Positions 30,777 through 41,816 of a stretch of 64,000 bases of DNA are shown here, in pieces. A program made the position numbers and the translations under genes. The first letter of the stretch is position 1, and each line of letters opens with the position of its first letter. Origin of the DNA: Acinetobacter parvus DSM 16617 = CIP 108168 (lineage in GTDB: Bacteria; Pseudomonadota; Gammaproteobacteria; Pseudomonadales; Moraxellaceae); the NCBI RefSeq assembly GCF_000368025.1, contig NZ_KB849210.1:238439-302438 (forward strand). Reading direction: 5' to 3'. The notes below the pieces were generated by a model. That model was not told the origin of the DNA. It saw nothing but the letters and a program-made list of their open reading frames with translations, and did not search any database.

Positions 30777-31063
30777 ACTCAACAAAAGACAATAAAATCA
30801 TATATTTGTATTATTAAAGGACTAAAAAGCATTTTCACTTTCCCTATTTATAAGCTTGATGCAGGATTTCGGCTGAAATTTGAACCATTTAAAGGCATAT
30901 AAATAAAACCATACTATTTTTCGCACAAAAACAATGCTTTTTTAACCCATGAAAACCGCTGGAATGATTGAAACTTATTATTGCAGGCCCTCTCCAGATA
31001 AAATGTTCAATAAAAATGCAAAAATGCGCCAGATGCAATCGACCCAGATAGGGTTAAGCACCA

Positions 31064-31091
31064 ATACCATTCATCGGGATGGTATTTTTTA
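31064..31091 (+). terminator. orphan terminator-like hairpin
   Basis: The stem ATACCATTC/GGATGGTAT (including one G-T pair) with loop ATCG is followed by six T. No gene precedes it on this strand, so it may end a short unannotated RNA. A second small hairpin GACCC/GGGTT lies at 31041-31055. Confidence 0.5.
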
Positions 31092-31423
31092 CTAGCCAAA
31101 TGAGCTAATTTCAACCAAGTAGTAAATAAATAATTAAATTAAAAGAAAAAATACATAAAATAATCACGTGTTTTATTAAAAACAGGCCAGAAAAAATCCA
31201 TCAAAAAAACAGTCAACAAATAAATTTAAAGTTAATAAAAATCAAAGTATTAAATTCAAAAAATCATTATTTTTAATAAAAAATAAATCATAATATTCTA
31301 TAAATATTTTATTTAAAAATAATTAAATTGTTTTAATAAAAATCTATCTTTTTTATGCATAACTTATACAATTGGTCAAAATTTCAGTTTCTCTCCCCAA
31401 ATTTGTTATTTACGAGGCTTACC

Positions 31424-32749
31424 ATGCCAAAGGCACAGAAACTTATATTGGCGGTTTTGATTAATGCCGCATTGATCTCCTCAACATATGCAAGTGAACA
31501 AAGCGAAGCAAAAGGTTTTGTTGAGGATGCAAATGGTTCAGTATTGTTCCGCACAGGCTTTTTAAATCGTGATAAAAAAGACGGTTTAACAAATGATACA
31601 AGCTCAACAGCGCAAACTGCCATTTTTGATCTTCAATCTGGTTTTACAAAGGGTATTATTGGCTTTGGTGTTGGCGTAGTAGGTGATACATCTTTTAAGC
31701 TTGGTGCGAATAATAATACGGGTAATCAAATGATTCCTGTAGATGATCGTGGATTTGCTTATGATCATTGGGCTCGTGGTGGTGCCAATGTGAAAGCACG
31801 TATTTCCAACACAACCGTGACTTATGGTACACAGGTATCAACACTTCCTGTCATGGCAAGTAATCAAGCCCGTTTAGTACCTGAGTATTACACAGGTGTT
31901 TTCGTTGAAAGTAATGAAATTCCAAATCTAAATGTGGTTGCAGGTAAGTTCACAAAAAACCAAATGTCAAACCAAATTAGTACCGATAAAGATGTGACAG
32001 GTCAAGGGCTTGATCGTGCAGTAGTTTGGGGTGCTAAATATAAATTTAATGATCAACTCAATTCATCGTATTATGGCTTAGATGTTCAAGATAAGCTAGA
32101 ACGTCATTATGCCAATGTAAACTTTACCCAAAGCTTAAAAGACAAGAGTACCTTAACACTTGATGCCATGGGTTATCATACAAAATGGGATAAAGATGCG
32201 CTCACTGATTCACATACCACAGATGATCTAGCAAACCGTAAAAACTCGATTTGGGCTGTTTCAGTGGGCTATGGCAAAGATGTACATAACATCATGCTTT
32301 CTTATCAAGATAACACAGGTAATACTGGGTATGACTATGGCTATAATGCTGATGGTTTACAAAGTATCTATGTGCCTAATTCCTATTTAGGTGACTTTAA
32401 TGGTAATGATGAAAAATCTGTCGGGCTACAATATAACTATAACTTTAAAAATCACGGTTTACCTGGTCTAAACTGGACAACTGCATTTGTTTATGGCTGG
32501 GATATTGATATCGCTAAAATAACAGATCGCTCAAAAATCATTGACCAAGCCGAAGAACATGAGTTGTTTAACCAAGTCAAATATACAGTTCAAACAGGTG
32601 CATTGAAAGATGCAAGCCTACGTGTTCGCTATTCTTACTTACGTTCAAGTGATACCTATAATAATGTTTCTGGTCAATATGTCAGCAATGTCATTGGCTC
32701 AACCAATGAATGGCGTTTGTTCCTTGATATTCCTGTGAAACTATTCTAA
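31424..32749 (+). CDS. OprD-family outer membrane porin
   Basis: A substrate-specific barrel porin of 441 residues from the ATG at 31424, which follows a GAGG and starts the signal peptide MPKAQKLILAVLINAALIS. Family features include FLNRDKKDG after the first strand, the DRGFAYDHWARGG segment, the conserved TYGTQ and the terminal strand ending in Phe (IPVKLF). OprD relatives in this genus take up basic amino acids or aromatic acids; the substrate here cannot be read from sequence. A terminator shared with ppa follows. Confidence 0.9.
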   Translation: MPKAQKLILAVLINAALISSTYASEQSEAKGFVEDANGSVLFRTGFLNRDKKDGLTNDTSSTAQTAIFDLQSGFTKGIIGFGVGVVGDTSFKLGANNNTGNQMIPVDDRGFAYDHWARGGANVKARISNTTVTYGTQVSTLPVMASNQARLVPEYYTGVFVESNEIPNLNVVAGKFTKNQMSNQISTDKDVTGQGLDRAVVWGAKYKFNDQLNSSYYGLDVQDKLERHYANVNFTQSLKDKSTLTLDAMGYHTKWDKDALTDSHTTDDLANRKNSIWAVSVGYGKDVHNIMLSYQDNTGNTGYDYGYNADGLQSIYVPNSYLGDFNGNDEKSVGLQYNYNFKNHGLPGLNWTTAFVYGWDIDIAKITDRSKIIDQAEEHELFNQVKYTVQTGALKDASLRVRYSYLRSSDTYNNVSGQYVSNVIGSTNEWRLFLDIPVKLF

Positions 32750-32772
32750 TTCAATTTAGATCAACTCATAAA

Positions 32773-32802
32773 AAAACCGCCATTCAATTGAATGGCGGTT
32801 TT
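32773..32802. terminator. bidirectional terminator between oprD-type gene and ppa
   Basis: A 13-base stem AAAACCGCCATTC/GAATGGCGGTTTT with loop AATT lies between the converging genes. Confidence 0.88.
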
Positions 32803-32851
32803 TTTATGAGCCTGATTTTAGGGTGATAAAATCAGACTTTATCTTTTAAAA

Positions 32852-33379
32852 TTATTTTTTAGCAGCTTCGATTGCTTTCAACACTTCAGCTTTTGCAACA
32901 TCAGCATTTTCCCAACCACTGATTTTTACCCATTTACCTGGTTCTAAATCTTTGTAATGCTGGAAGAAATGCTCAACTTGACTGATCAATAAAGGTGGAA
33001 GATCGGTATATTCTTTCACATCTTTATAGAGAGGAGATAACTTCTCATGTGGAACTGCGATCAGTTTCGCATCGATACCACCATCATCTTCCATGTTTAG
33101 TTTGCCCACTGGACGGCAACGAATCACAGAACCCGCAGCAACAGGATGTGGAGTTACAACAAGTACGTCTAATGGATCGCCATCTTCAGACAATGTATTT
33201 GGTACATAACCGTAGTTAGCTGGGTAGAACATTGCTGTACCCATGAAGCGGTCTACAAATAACGCATCAGAATCTTTATCGATTTCGTATTTGATTGGCG
33301 CTGCATTTGCAGGAATCTCAATGATGACATAGATGTCATTTGGTGCGTCTTTACCCGCAGGAATATTGCTATAACTCAT
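32852..33379 (-). CDS. ppa: inorganic pyrophosphatase
   Basis: Hexameric Mg-dependent family I pyrophosphatase of 175 residues. The active-site signature DGDPLDVLV, preceded by [10 protein letters not shown], is intact. It drives biosynthetic reactions by removing PPi. Single-gene unit. Confidence 0.97.
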   Translation of the reverse strand: MSYSNIPAGKDAPNDIYVIIEIPANAAPIKYEIDKDSDALFVDRFMGTAMFYPANYGYVPNTLSEDGDPLDVLVVTPHPVAAGSVIRCRPVGKLNMEDDGGIDAKLIAVPHEKLSPLYKDVKEYTDLPPLLISQVEHFFQHYKDLEPGKWVKISGWENADVAKAEVLKAIEAAKK

Positions 33380-33495
33380 ATCAACACTCGTTTATCTTGT
33401 GAACTTAGATGTAAATCCGACAGATTATAGCGTGAATACCATAAAAATGATGCTAGATATGCTGAGCGTTAAAGAATTTTATACTCAACATCAAT

Positions 33496-33909
33496 TTAGG
33501 TCACTTTAATCGTAATCACAAACAATAAAATTGGACAAAATATTGAAAAAAACCAGATGATTGAGCGCAAGGTCGCTAGATTGGCCAAATAACATATTCC
33601 ATAAATAATGCGCAATACGATATATGCCCAGCCTAAGCTCAGAATAAATTTCTCCGGCACAACCATATATTCGGCCATTAAAATTGCAGCGATAAATAAG
33701 GGTAGACTTTCAAAACTATTCTGTTGTACTGCATTGGCTCTGGCGGCTAGACCTGTCGTTTTCGCCAAAAATTCACGCGGATTCTGATTATCCTTTGCTT
33801 GGAAGCCACCTTTTGCTTTTGCAATCAGGGTAAAAACATACGGCAACAAACATGCGATGATAATCATCAATATAATGCCGCTAATACCTTGCATGCTCAC
33901 ATCCATCAT
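33496..33909 (-). CDS. MAPEG family membrane protein
   Basis: A small integral membrane protein of 137 residues with about four helices and the core segment NPREFLAKTTGLAARANAVQQNSFESLPLF that marks the MAPEG superfamily (eicosanoid/glutathione-related). The bacterial role is unknown. Confidence 0.85.
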   Translation of the reverse strand: MMDVSMQGISGIILMIIIACLLPYVFTLIAKAKGGFQAKDNQNPREFLAKTTGLAARANAVQQNSFESLPLFIAAILMAEYMVVPEKFILSLGWAYIVLRIIYGICYLANLATLRSIIWFFSIFCPILLFVITIKVT

Positions 33910-34044
33910 TTGAAGTTCTGCTGATCATGCTATCATAACTCATAATCTATTGAATTTTCATTTGTGCTTGTTCGCCAAGTGTTTCCTTTAAATATTTTCT
34001 TTGTGTAAAAGTTCTGTTTTTTCATACTGTTTTAAGGTCAAGTT

Positions 34045-34434
34045 ATGCAACCTCAAAATCAAAAAGAAATGTTTGATGTCCTTGCCAAACAACGGCAGCA
34101 TCAGCTTTTAGTTGACCGCGCGCTGAAAGTAGTGTTGCCCATCATCGCATTTCTACTCAGCGTGATTTGTGCCAACTTAAACTGGCAGTCTACATTGGGA
34201 ACTTTTGTGGTGCTGACCATTGCCTTTTATGCGGTGGGAATTCAGCGTTTCACTCTTTGGCACTGGCTAGTGGTGATTGCGCTGTATGTCTTTGCGGACA
34301 ATTATTTTAGCTTTAATGGAATCGACCCGAGCCGCTTGCGTTTTCAGCTTGCCACCATGCTGGTATTTGTAGGAATTGTGGGAATTGGCCGTCCTTATAT
34401 TGATCGTTGGTTAATGAAATCTAATCATAAATAA
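34045..34434 (+). CDS. hypothetical membrane protein
   Basis: A protein of 129 residues with a polar N-terminus (to about residue 30) and three to four hydrophobic helices (about 32-48, 53-70, 76-90, 105-120). I do not recognise a family. It ends at a terminator shared with fadD and stands alone on the plus strand. Confidence 0.7.
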   Translation: MQPQNQKEMFDVLAKQRQHQLLVDRALKVVLPIIAFLLSVICANLNWQSTLGTFVVLTIAFYAVGIQRFTLWHWLVVIALYVFADNYFSFNGIDPSRLRFQLATMLVFVGIVGIGRPYIDRWLMKSNHK

Positions 34435-34461
34435 AAAAACGCCGCAATTGCGGCGTTTTTT
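34434..34461. terminator. bidirectional terminator between 129-residue gene and fadD
   Basis: A perfect inverted repeat AAAAAACGCCGCAA/TTGCGGCGTTTTTT between converging stops. Confidence 0.88.
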
Positions 34462-34471
34462 ACAGCACAGC

Positions 34472-36151
34472 TTAAGCTGGTTTACGTAAATCTTTACGCA
34501 GGATTTTACCAACGTTTGATTTAGGTAGTTCTTCCATAAACTCAACATAACGCGGGCATTTGTAGCCAGTTAGGTTTTGTTTTGCATAAGCAAGCACTTC
34601 TTCAGTGGTTAAAGATGGATCTTTCTTCACAATGAACAACTTCGGCACTTCGCCTGATTTTTCATCTGGAACACCAATTGCAGCCACTTCCAATACTTTC
34701 GGATGTTTTGCAATCACTTCTTCAATTTCACTTGGGTAAACGTTGAAGCCAGATACCAGGATCATGTCTTTCTTACGGTCTACGATCTTGAAGTAACCGC
34801 GTGTGTCCATGACACCGATATCGCCAGTACGGAAGAAGCCATCTTTCGTCATGACTTTTTCAGTTTCATCAGGACGGTTCCAGTAGCCTTTCATGACTTG
34901 AGGACCACGAATCGAGATTTCACCCTGTTCACCCTGAGCAACTTCATTACCATCATCATCAAGCAATACCACTTCAGTCAACGGCAATGGAATACCAATT
35001 GTGCCACTGAACTCTGTGGTTGTTGGTGGGTTTGCTGTCGCAACTGGTGAAGTTTCAGACAAGCCATAACCTTCAATGATGATGGTACCTGTTACTTTTT
35101 TCCACGCTTCAGCAGTCGATGGTAATACAGCCATACCACCACCCATTGCCATCTTCAATTTGCTATGGTCAAGCTGTTTGAATTCTTCGTTATTCACCAG
35201 AGCATTGAACAATGTGTTTACTGCCGGGAAGAATGAAGGCTGGTATTTACGTAATTCGCCAACGACTGCTGGTAGGTCACGTGGGTTTGGAATCAGGATA
35301 TTGGCTTGACCTTTATACATACCGTAAAGCGCGCACACCATGAATGCAAAGATATGGTAAAGCGGCAATGCACAGACAATACGATCATCTTTAGAACCGT
35401 CACCTGTGCCAAATTTACTTGAGAAAATACCATCACATTGTAATAGGTTAGAAACCAAGTTACGGTGTGTTAACTCAGCACCTTTAGAAACACCTGTGGT
35501 ACCGCCCGTATATTGAAGTACAGCCGTATCGCTTAAAGTCAGGCTTGGACGCTTGTAGTTGCTTGGGCTCACTTTGTTCAATGCAGTGTTGAACTTCACA
35601 TGACCAGGGATATTCCATGCTGGAATTTGCTTGCGGACCTTGCGTAAAACGAAGTTTACGATGGTGCCTTTAAGCGTCCCCAACATATCCCCCACAGAGG
35701 CAACAATCACATGCTTCACAGGTGTTTTGCCAATAATGCTTTGATATACGCTGGCAAAGTTTTCAATGATCACCAGTGCTTCAGCACCTGAGTCATTTAA
35801 CTGATGGTCAAGCTCACGCGCTGTATAGAGTGGGTTCACGTTCACAAGGACCAGACCTGCACGGAACACACCCAATGCCACCACTGGATACTGGAATACG
35901 TTCGGCATCATCACCGCAACACGCGATCCTTTTTTCAAGCCCAGACTTTGCAGGTAGGTGGCAAATTTACGGCTGGCGACTTCTAATTCATTATACGTTA
36001 AAACTTTATCCATAAAGATAAAGGCATCACGTGAACCAAATTTTTGGAAATTGCGTTCAAAAATATCAACAAGTGAGGTGTTTTCAGCAGGTAGTGCAAC
36101 TGTTTCTGGAATTCCTGTCTTTTTGTATTCAGCAAACCAAATCTTTTCCAT
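34472..36151 (-). CDS. fadD: long-chain fatty acid-CoA ligase
   Basis: AMP-forming acyl-CoA synthetase of 559 residues. It has the P-loop YTGGTTGVSKGAELTH, the GYGLSETSP motif, TGDIG and the C-terminal catalytic Lys in SNVGKILRKDLR. It activates imported fatty acids for beta-oxidation. FadD-type enzymes are paralogous in this genus, so the exact chain-length range is uncertain. Confidence 0.9.
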   Translation of the reverse strand: MEKIWFAEYKKTGIPETVALPAENTSLVDIFERNFQKFGSRDAFIFMDKVLTYNELEVASRKFATYLQSLGLKKGSRVAVMMPNVFQYPVVALGVFRAGLVLVNVNPLYTARELDHQLNDSGAEALVIIENFASVYQSIIGKTPVKHVIVASVGDMLGTLKGTIVNFVLRKVRKQIPAWNIPGHVKFNTALNKVSPSNYKRPSLTLSDTAVLQYTGGTTGVSKGAELTHRNLVSNLLQCDGIFSSKFGTGDGSKDDRIVCALPLYHIFAFMVCALYGMYKGQANILIPNPRDLPAVVGELRKYQPSFFPAVNTLFNALVNNEEFKQLDHSKLKMAMGGGMAVLPSTAEAWKKVTGTIIIEGYGLSETSPVATANPPTTTEFSGTIGIPLPLTEVVLLDDDGNEVAQGEQGEISIRGPQVMKGYWNRPDETEKVMTKDGFFRTGDIGVMDTRGYFKIVDRKKDMILVSGFNVYPSEIEEVIAKHPKVLEVAAIGVPDEKSGEVPKLFIVKKDPSLTTEEVLAYAKQNLTGYKCPRYVEFMEELPKSNVGKILRKDLRKPA

Positions 36152-36307
36152 AATGCCATTATCTCCGAGTGGTAATCCTTAAAAATAGTAACAATGTTAC
36201 TTCCATGACAAAACATTTTTTTAACTTTGTGAATTGCCGTGTCAATCTATTCAAACAATATGAATACATTGTCATATATAACGTATTTATATCACAGAAT
36301 ACTAGCC

Positions 36308-38527
36308 TTATCTCTGAATGAGGAGTCTATTTGCTTTTTGATATCCTCGTGGTAAAAGTTGCCCCTTTGTTGCTCTTTTTCCTATATATTTTTGGAGATC
36401 ATCCCCTTTCAGTTTTAAGTGCTGTTGTCCTGCAGCGACTTGGATTATTTCATCTAACGTCAGGGTTGTCATGGATAAAATCTGCTCTTTTTCCTCAAGT
36501 TGTATCAACTTGTTACCTTTTCCTTTGTTCAGGACAGGCAGTTCGGCCAAGTCAATGATGAGTAAACGGCCTGATGAACTCAGGATGGCGGCATGTGTGG
36601 CCTGCTGAACTGGAAGTAGGGGCAAGGCCGTTGCCTTGTCTGCAACCGTCAAGAACGCCTTACCTGCCTTGGCATTGGTATCCAGTTGTGCGGCCTGGGT
36701 TTTAAAGCCATAGCCATTTGAACTGACGGCAAGTAGCTCACTGTTATCATCTGCAATAAAGACCTGAATAAACGATACGCCACTTGCAGGTGCAAGCTTG
36801 GAACTTAAGGGCTCACCCAAACCACGTGCGGATGGCAAACTGCTGATTGGCAAGGCATAGCTACGCCCTGTCTCATCGAGGAAATACACCCGTTGATTGG
36901 TTTTACCGACTGCATGGCTCAAGTATTGGTCACCCGCACGGTAATTCAGGTTGGCCGCATCAACTTCCGCACCTTTGGCGGCACGTACCCAGCCAGCCTC
37001 GGACAACACCACCGTCACAGTTTCGGCAGGCATTAAATCCTGTTCCTTAATCTGGACGGCATCCGCACGCGCAACGATTGGCGAACGTCGGTCATCACCA
37101 AATTTTTTCGCATCTTCTTTCAGTTCATTGATAATCAGGCTTTTCAATGATTCTGGATTTGCCAGTTGTTCACGGATAATGGCTGCTTTTGCTTCCAACT
37201 CCTCCTGCTCACGGCGGATTTCCATTTCTTCAAGCTTGGCCAAATGACGAAGCTTGAGTTCCAGAATGGCTTCGGCCTGAATATCGTCAATACCGAAATG
37301 CTGCATCAACACAGGTTTGGGCTGGTCTTCCTCACGGATGATGCGAATCACGGTATCAATATCAAGATAGGCAATTAAAAGACCTGCCAGGATATGCAAA
37401 CGTTTTTCGATTTTATTTAAATGGTACTGCAAACGGCGAGTCACAGTTTGCTTACGAATCTCAATCCATTCCAACAAGATTCGGCGAATGGATTTGACTT
37501 GCGGACGGCCATCTGCCCCAATCATGTTCAGGTTGACGCGATAGCTGGATTCCAGATCAGTGGTGGCAAATAAATGGCTCATCACCGTTTCAGCATCGAC
37601 ACGGTTGGAACGCAATACAATGACTAATCGCGTTGGATTTCGATGATCCGACTCATCACGAATATCTGCGACCAGAGGTAACTTCTTGGCAATCATCTGA
37701 TCAGCAATTTGGGTCACAACTTTAGAGCCTGAAACCTGATATGGAAGCTCCGTAATCACGATTTCATTTTTTTCTACCGTATACACTGCACGCGCACGAT
37801 AGCTACCACGCCCTGTGGTTTGAATCTTTAACAACTCTTCAGGCGGGGTAATGATTTCAGCTTTGGTCGGCAAATCTGGTGCAGGAATATATTCCGCCAG
37901 TTTTTCATCAGTGGTTTCAGGGTTACGAATCAGTGCAATCGTCCCTTTCACCACTTCACGTAAATTATGTGGTGGAATATCGGTTGCCATACCCACTGCA
38001 ATACCCGTCGTACCATTCAACAGAATATTGGGAATACGGGCGGGTAAAGTGATTGGTTCTTTCATCGAACCATCAAAGTTGTCCTGCCATTCACTAGTGC
38101 CCTGTCCCAACTCGCTCAGCAACAGTTCACTGTAGGCAGACAGTTTGGCTTCGGTATAACGCATTGCCGCAAAGGATTTTGGATCATCAGGTGAACCCCA
38201 GTTGCCCTGCCCCTCAATTAGCGGATAGCGATAGCTGAATGGCTGGGCCATCAATACCATCGCCTCATAGCAGGCAGAGTCACCATGTGGATGATATTTA
38301 CCCAGTACATCACCTACGGTACGTGCGGACTTCTTTGGCTTGCCTGTTGATTTCAAGCCCAGTTCACTCATGGCATAGACAATACGGCGCTGTACGGGTT
38401 TCAGGCCATCACTGATATGGGGCAATGCACGATCCATAATCACGTACATGGCATAGTTGAGGTAAGCTTGTTCTGTGAATTCGGCTACGGAGCGGTTTTC
38501 TGTTGCATGATGTGCAAGGCTGGTCAT
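36308..38527 (-). CDS. parC: DNA topoisomerase IV subunit A
   Basis: Type II topoisomerase subunit of 739 residues that decatenates daughter chromosomes with ParE. The catalytic tyrosine is Y124 (AAMRYTEAK). The quinolone-resistance region reads [15 protein letters not shown] with S84 and E88, the susceptible state. The length fits ParC, not GyrA. Single-gene unit. Confidence 0.96.
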   Translation of the reverse strand: MTSLAHHATENRSVAEFTEQAYLNYAMYVIMDRALPHISDGLKPVQRRIVYAMSELGLKSTGKPKKSARTVGDVLGKYHPHGDSACYEAMVLMAQPFSYRYPLIEGQGNWGSPDDPKSFAAMRYTEAKLSAYSELLLSELGQGTSEWQDNFDGSMKEPITLPARIPNILLNGTTGIAVGMATDIPPHNLREVVKGTIALIRNPETTDEKLAEYIPAPDLPTKAEIITPPEELLKIQTTGRGSYRARAVYTVEKNEIVITELPYQVSGSKVVTQIADQMIAKKLPLVADIRDESDHRNPTRLVIVLRSNRVDAETVMSHLFATTDLESSYRVNLNMIGADGRPQVKSIRRILLEWIEIRKQTVTRRLQYHLNKIEKRLHILAGLLIAYLDIDTVIRIIREEDQPKPVLMQHFGIDDIQAEAILELKLRHLAKLEEMEIRREQEELEAKAAIIREQLANPESLKSLIINELKEDAKKFGDDRRSPIVARADAVQIKEQDLMPAETVTVVLSEAGWVRAAKGAEVDAANLNYRAGDQYLSHAVGKTNQRVYFLDETGRSYALPISSLPSARGLGEPLSSKLAPASGVSFIQVFIADDNSELLAVSSNGYGFKTQAAQLDTNAKAGKAFLTVADKATALPLLPVQQATHAAILSSSGRLLIIDLAELPVLNKGKGNKLIQLEEKEQILSMTTLTLDEIIQVAAGQQHLKLKGDDLQKYIGKRATKGQLLPRGYQKANRLLIQR

Positions 38528-38658
38528 ATCAGCAAGTCATATAAAAAATTTACTTAATGTTATCGTAAATGCCCTTGCGCTGCTATAACCGCAGCTCATA
38601 TGCGGAGAAAGCATTGTGACAAGTCTTTGTTGTTGTTTATGCGTCAAGTGGTGTCTTG

Positions 38659-39303
38659 TCAATGCTCATCCGTTGAAGATGCAGACTCAGCATCATCTTC
38701 CTTATAAATAAATTTTGGCATTTCCAGACCAAAATAAATTGCAATCACGCGCAAGGTGAAACCAAACACCAAGGTAAAAATTACGGTAAGGTCATGTGGT
38801 AGTCCAACCTCTAGACAGACCCAATAACAAATCACGGCAACAAAGGAAATACTGGCATACAGCTCACGACGGAACACTAGTGGCACATCATTACACAAGA
38901 TATCGCGCAAAATACCCCCCGATACCCCTGTTAAGACCCCAGCCACGGCGGAAACCACAAAACCATGCCCCATCGACAAGGCAATTTGACAGCCAATGAT
39001 GGTGAAACCAATTAATCCCATGGCGTCAAGCAATAAGAACACACTGCGTAAATGTTTCATCCACTTGGCGATAATAATGGTGACAAATGCCGCACAGCAG
39101 GTCAAAACCAGATATTCAGGATGCTTGACCCAGGTTAAAGGATAATGTCCCAGCAACACATCACGCACGGAGCCACCACCCAGTGCAGTGACACAGGCAA
39201 TCAGCACCACACCGAACCAGTCCATACTCCGTCGCCCTGCCGACAGTGCGCCTGTCATGGCTTCCGCAGTGATGGCAATGATATAAATCACGGTGAGCAA
39301 CAT
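38659..39303 (-). CDS. TRIC/YadS-family membrane protein (UPF0126)
   Basis: A protein of 214 residues with seven predicted helices and two related halves, each with a glycine-rich signature (GGGSVRDVLLG and GVSGGILRDILCN). Bacterial TRIC channels are trimeric cation channels; others in the family have been linked to glycine transport, so the substrate is open. The C-terminal tail is acidic. Confidence 0.87.
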   Translation of the reverse strand: MLLTVIYIIAITAEAMTGALSAGRRSMDWFGVVLIACVTALGGGSVRDVLLGHYPLTWVKHPEYLVLTCCAAFVTIIIAKWMKHLRSVFLLLDAMGLIGFTIIGCQIALSMGHGFVVSAVAGVLTGVSGGILRDILCNDVPLVFRRELYASISFVAVICYWVCLEVGLPHDLTVIFTLVFGFTLRVIAIYFGLEMPKFIYKEDDAESASSTDEH

Positions 39304-39355
39304 CTGCCTACATCCTTAAATCAGGCATAAAAGTGTGCGCTATTTTAAGTCAAAC

Positions 39356-39832
39356 TTAGATGAATTGCGCACAGCATTGCTTAAATTTTTTCCCCGAGCC
39401 ACAGACACAGGGTTGTTTCATGGTGATCTGCATAGCCAGCGTTGGATCAAGAAAATACCAGTGTTGCTGATGCAACACAAAATGTGAAATTTCATGATGA
39501 ATGTGTTGCTGTTTTCCATCATGGTAATAGGCCTTGAATTCTACCAAGGCATGGCTTTTATCAAGCTTGGGCTGGTGTTGTACCACTTCCAGTTTCAGCC
39601 ACTGATTCGCCTGACTCCAATCTGCAATCGCATCACGGTCTAAAAAAACCTGCTGCCCCAAAGCCGTGGTTTCCAGAATGTAGTCAATCTGCTGCAAGGC
39701 AAAGGCGCTATAGCGTGAACGCATCAATTGTTCGGCCGTTTGGGCCGTTTTCTGTTTCAAATGCAGGGGCTGGCAGCACACCACATATTGCCCCTGCCCG
39801 CATGGACAGTTTTCTAAGGAGGTCATTTTCAA
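39356..39832 (-). CDS. YchJ-family SEC-C zinc protein
   Basis: A protein of 158 residues with a SEC-C-like Cys motif at each end (CPCGQGQYVVCC near the N-terminus, CVCGSGKKFKQCC near the C-terminus) around a YchJ domain (MRSRYSAFALQQIDYI). Zinc binding is expected; function unknown. Confidence 0.88.
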   Translation of the reverse strand: MKMTSLENCPCGQGQYVVCCQPLHLKQKTAQTAEQLMRSRYSAFALQQIDYILETTALGQQVFLDRDAIADWSQANQWLKLEVVQHQPKLDKSHALVEFKAYYHDGKQQHIHHEISHFVLHQQHWYFLDPTLAMQITMKQPCVCGSGKKFKQCCAQFI

Positions 39833-39907
39833 CTCTCAAATAAAAATAGCCCTGAGAAAATCTTGTACAACAAGATCAAACTCAAAGGCTATTGAGATGG
39901 AACTTAA

Positions 39908-41491
39908 TTACTTCTCTGCTTGTTTCTCTTCCGCGATAATGCGCACTTTCTCAATCTTGTGTCCATCCATGGTCACCACTTCAAAGCGGTAGCCATCTGC
40001 TTCAACCGTCTCACCATTTTCAGGTAAACGGCCCAAATGGAACAAAAGATAACCCGACAGAGTTGAGTATTCCTCACTTTCATCTACAAGGTCTTTACCC
40101 AGAAGCAATGAAACATGGCGAATATCGGTTGAACCTTCCAGTATCATGGAACCATCTTCAAGGCTTTCCGCCGCCGCTTCAAGTTCGTCCTCATCAGGGA
40201 ATTCACCCGCAATCGCTTCCAGTACGTCAATTGGTGTGGCAATGCCCTCAATCGAACCATATTCATTCAGTACGATTGCCATTTGCAAGGGTGCCTGACG
40301 CAGTTGCTCCATCACCATCAACACCTGCGCATTTTCATGCACAATCACAGGTTCACGCAGATGTTTACTGAAATCAATCGTTCCTGTTTCAATGTATTCA
40401 TTGAGAATTTTATGGGTCAGTACCACACCCTCAATATTATCCAGCTCACCCCGTGCAATGATCAGGCGTGAATGGGTCATTGCCATCAAACGTTCTTTCA
40501 ATTCGGCTGGGTCAGCCGCAAGGTCAAGCCATTCCAGCTCAGGACGTGGTGTCATCACTGATTTTACAGGACGCTCAGACAGCCCCAATACGCCCTGTAC
40601 CAGTACGCTGTGATACACGCCATTGTCCTCATCAAACACTTCCTTGGCGTAGGCCTGTGTCGCCAACACATCTTCAGACTCGTTGTTCTGCCCTTCACCA
40701 CCATTGCCTTTACTGCCCAGCATACGCAAAACAGCCGATGCGGTGCGGTAGCGTAAATCTGTGGTGGTGACCAGTTTCTCCTGATTGCGGCGCATGGTTT
40801 GGTTGACTATTTCGACCAGTACAGAGAAACCAATCGCTGCATAGAGGTAGCCTTTCGGAATATGGAAGCCAAAGCCCTCCACCACCAGTGAGAAACCAAT
40901 CATCATCAGGAAGCCAAGACACAGGATCACCACGGTTGGATGCTTATTGACGAAATCCATCAGTGGGCGTGACGCCAGCAGCATGATACCAATCGCAATG
41001 GTCACTGCGATCATCATGATGGAAAGCTCTTTCACCATCCCCACGGCAGTAATCACGCTGTCGAGTGAGAACACGGCATCCAGCACCACGATCTGAACCA
41101 CCACCATCCAGAACGCGGCATGGACAGGGTTTTCTTCTTTTAATGCCTGCTTGCCCTCAATCCGTTCATGCAGTTCCATGGTTCCCTTGAACAAGAGGAA
41201 CACACCACCGAACAACAGGATGAGGTCTCGACCTGAGAAAGCATGGTCAAATATATGAAATAGTGGTTCGGTTAGGGTCACTACCCATGCAATAGATGCG
41301 AGCAGCACCAGACGCATTAGCAAAGCGAGTACTAAACCAATTCTACGGGCGGCGTTACGTTGGTGAGGTGGTAGTTTCTCTGCCAAAATGGCAATAAAGA
41401 CCAGGTTATCAATACCCAGTACAATTTCAAGTATAACCAATGTCGCCAGACCAACCCATGCAGAGGGGTCGGACATCCATTCCAGAATCAT
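39908..41491 (-). CDS. TerC-CBS-CorC_HlyC membrane protein
   Basis: A protein of 527 residues resembling YoaE/YegH. An N-terminal TerC domain with seven helices (acidic residues in [12 protein letters not shown] and [15 protein letters not shown] likely bind metal) is followed by a CBS pair (about 300-425) and a C-terminal CorC_HlyC domain. TerC proteins are tied to manganese export and metal loading of exported enzymes; the role here is inference. Confidence 0.88.
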   Translation of the reverse strand: MILEWMSDPSAWVGLATLVILEIVLGIDNLVFIAILAEKLPPHQRNAARRIGLVLALLMRLVLLASIAWVVTLTEPLFHIFDHAFSGRDLILLFGGVFLLFKGTMELHERIEGKQALKEENPVHAAFWMVVVQIVVLDAVFSLDSVITAVGMVKELSIMMIAVTIAIGIMLLASRPLMDFVNKHPTVVILCLGFLMMIGFSLVVEGFGFHIPKGYLYAAIGFSVLVEIVNQTMRRNQEKLVTTTDLRYRTASAVLRMLGSKGNGGEGQNNESEDVLATQAYAKEVFDEDNGVYHSVLVQGVLGLSERPVKSVMTPRPELEWLDLAADPAELKERLMAMTHSRLIIARGELDNIEGVVLTHKILNEYIETGTIDFSKHLREPVIVHENAQVLMVMEQLRQAPLQMAIVLNEYGSIEGIATPIDVLEAIAGEFPDEDELEAAAESLEDGSMILEGSTDIRHVSLLLGKDLVDESEEYSTLSGYLLFHLGRLPENGETVEADGYRFEVVTMDGHKIEKVRIIAEEKQAEK

Positions 41492-41816
41492 TGAGCTGAC
41501 TCCTCTGCAAAATTGGCAGTGTTATGATGAAATTGAAAATCTAAAAGGTCGGCACAGGTAGCCAAAACATTTTTTATAGGAAAAAAGAACAAAGCGGAGC
41601 GACAACAACCACTACTCATAGAGGTACATAGATTAATAAAAGGATTTTCAGTATAGGCAAGATTGAGGTGAAATTCATCATTTTTATAAGCATGATCTTG
41701 GTAATTTTTTTCTAAAGTTTACAGAGAAGCTTGTATGGAAAGTGTGCATCAAACTGTCATAAAAGTCATTTAACCTAGACAACGACAGTGAAAATGATAA
41801 GGTAAAAATAAACTGA
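41492..41816. other. intergenic region between TerC/CBS and LOG genes
   Basis: 325 bases between divergent genes. I see no gene, terminator or recognisable operator in it. Confidence 0.5.

Larger units (their letters stand above)
30700..31423. other. long AT-rich intergenic region ahead of oprD-type gene
   Basis: No convincing protein gene in 724 bases. It contains the promoter of TorF copy 2 (30761-30776), a plus-strand terminator-like hairpin at 31064-31091, and from about 31100 to 31350 a run that is nearly all A and T, as seen at sites bound by nucleoid silencers. Confidence 0.6.

Noticed and set aside
36951..37247. Ser-rich open frame antisense to parC
   Set aside because: A shadow of the parC coding sequence; its composition mirrors the opposite strand codons.
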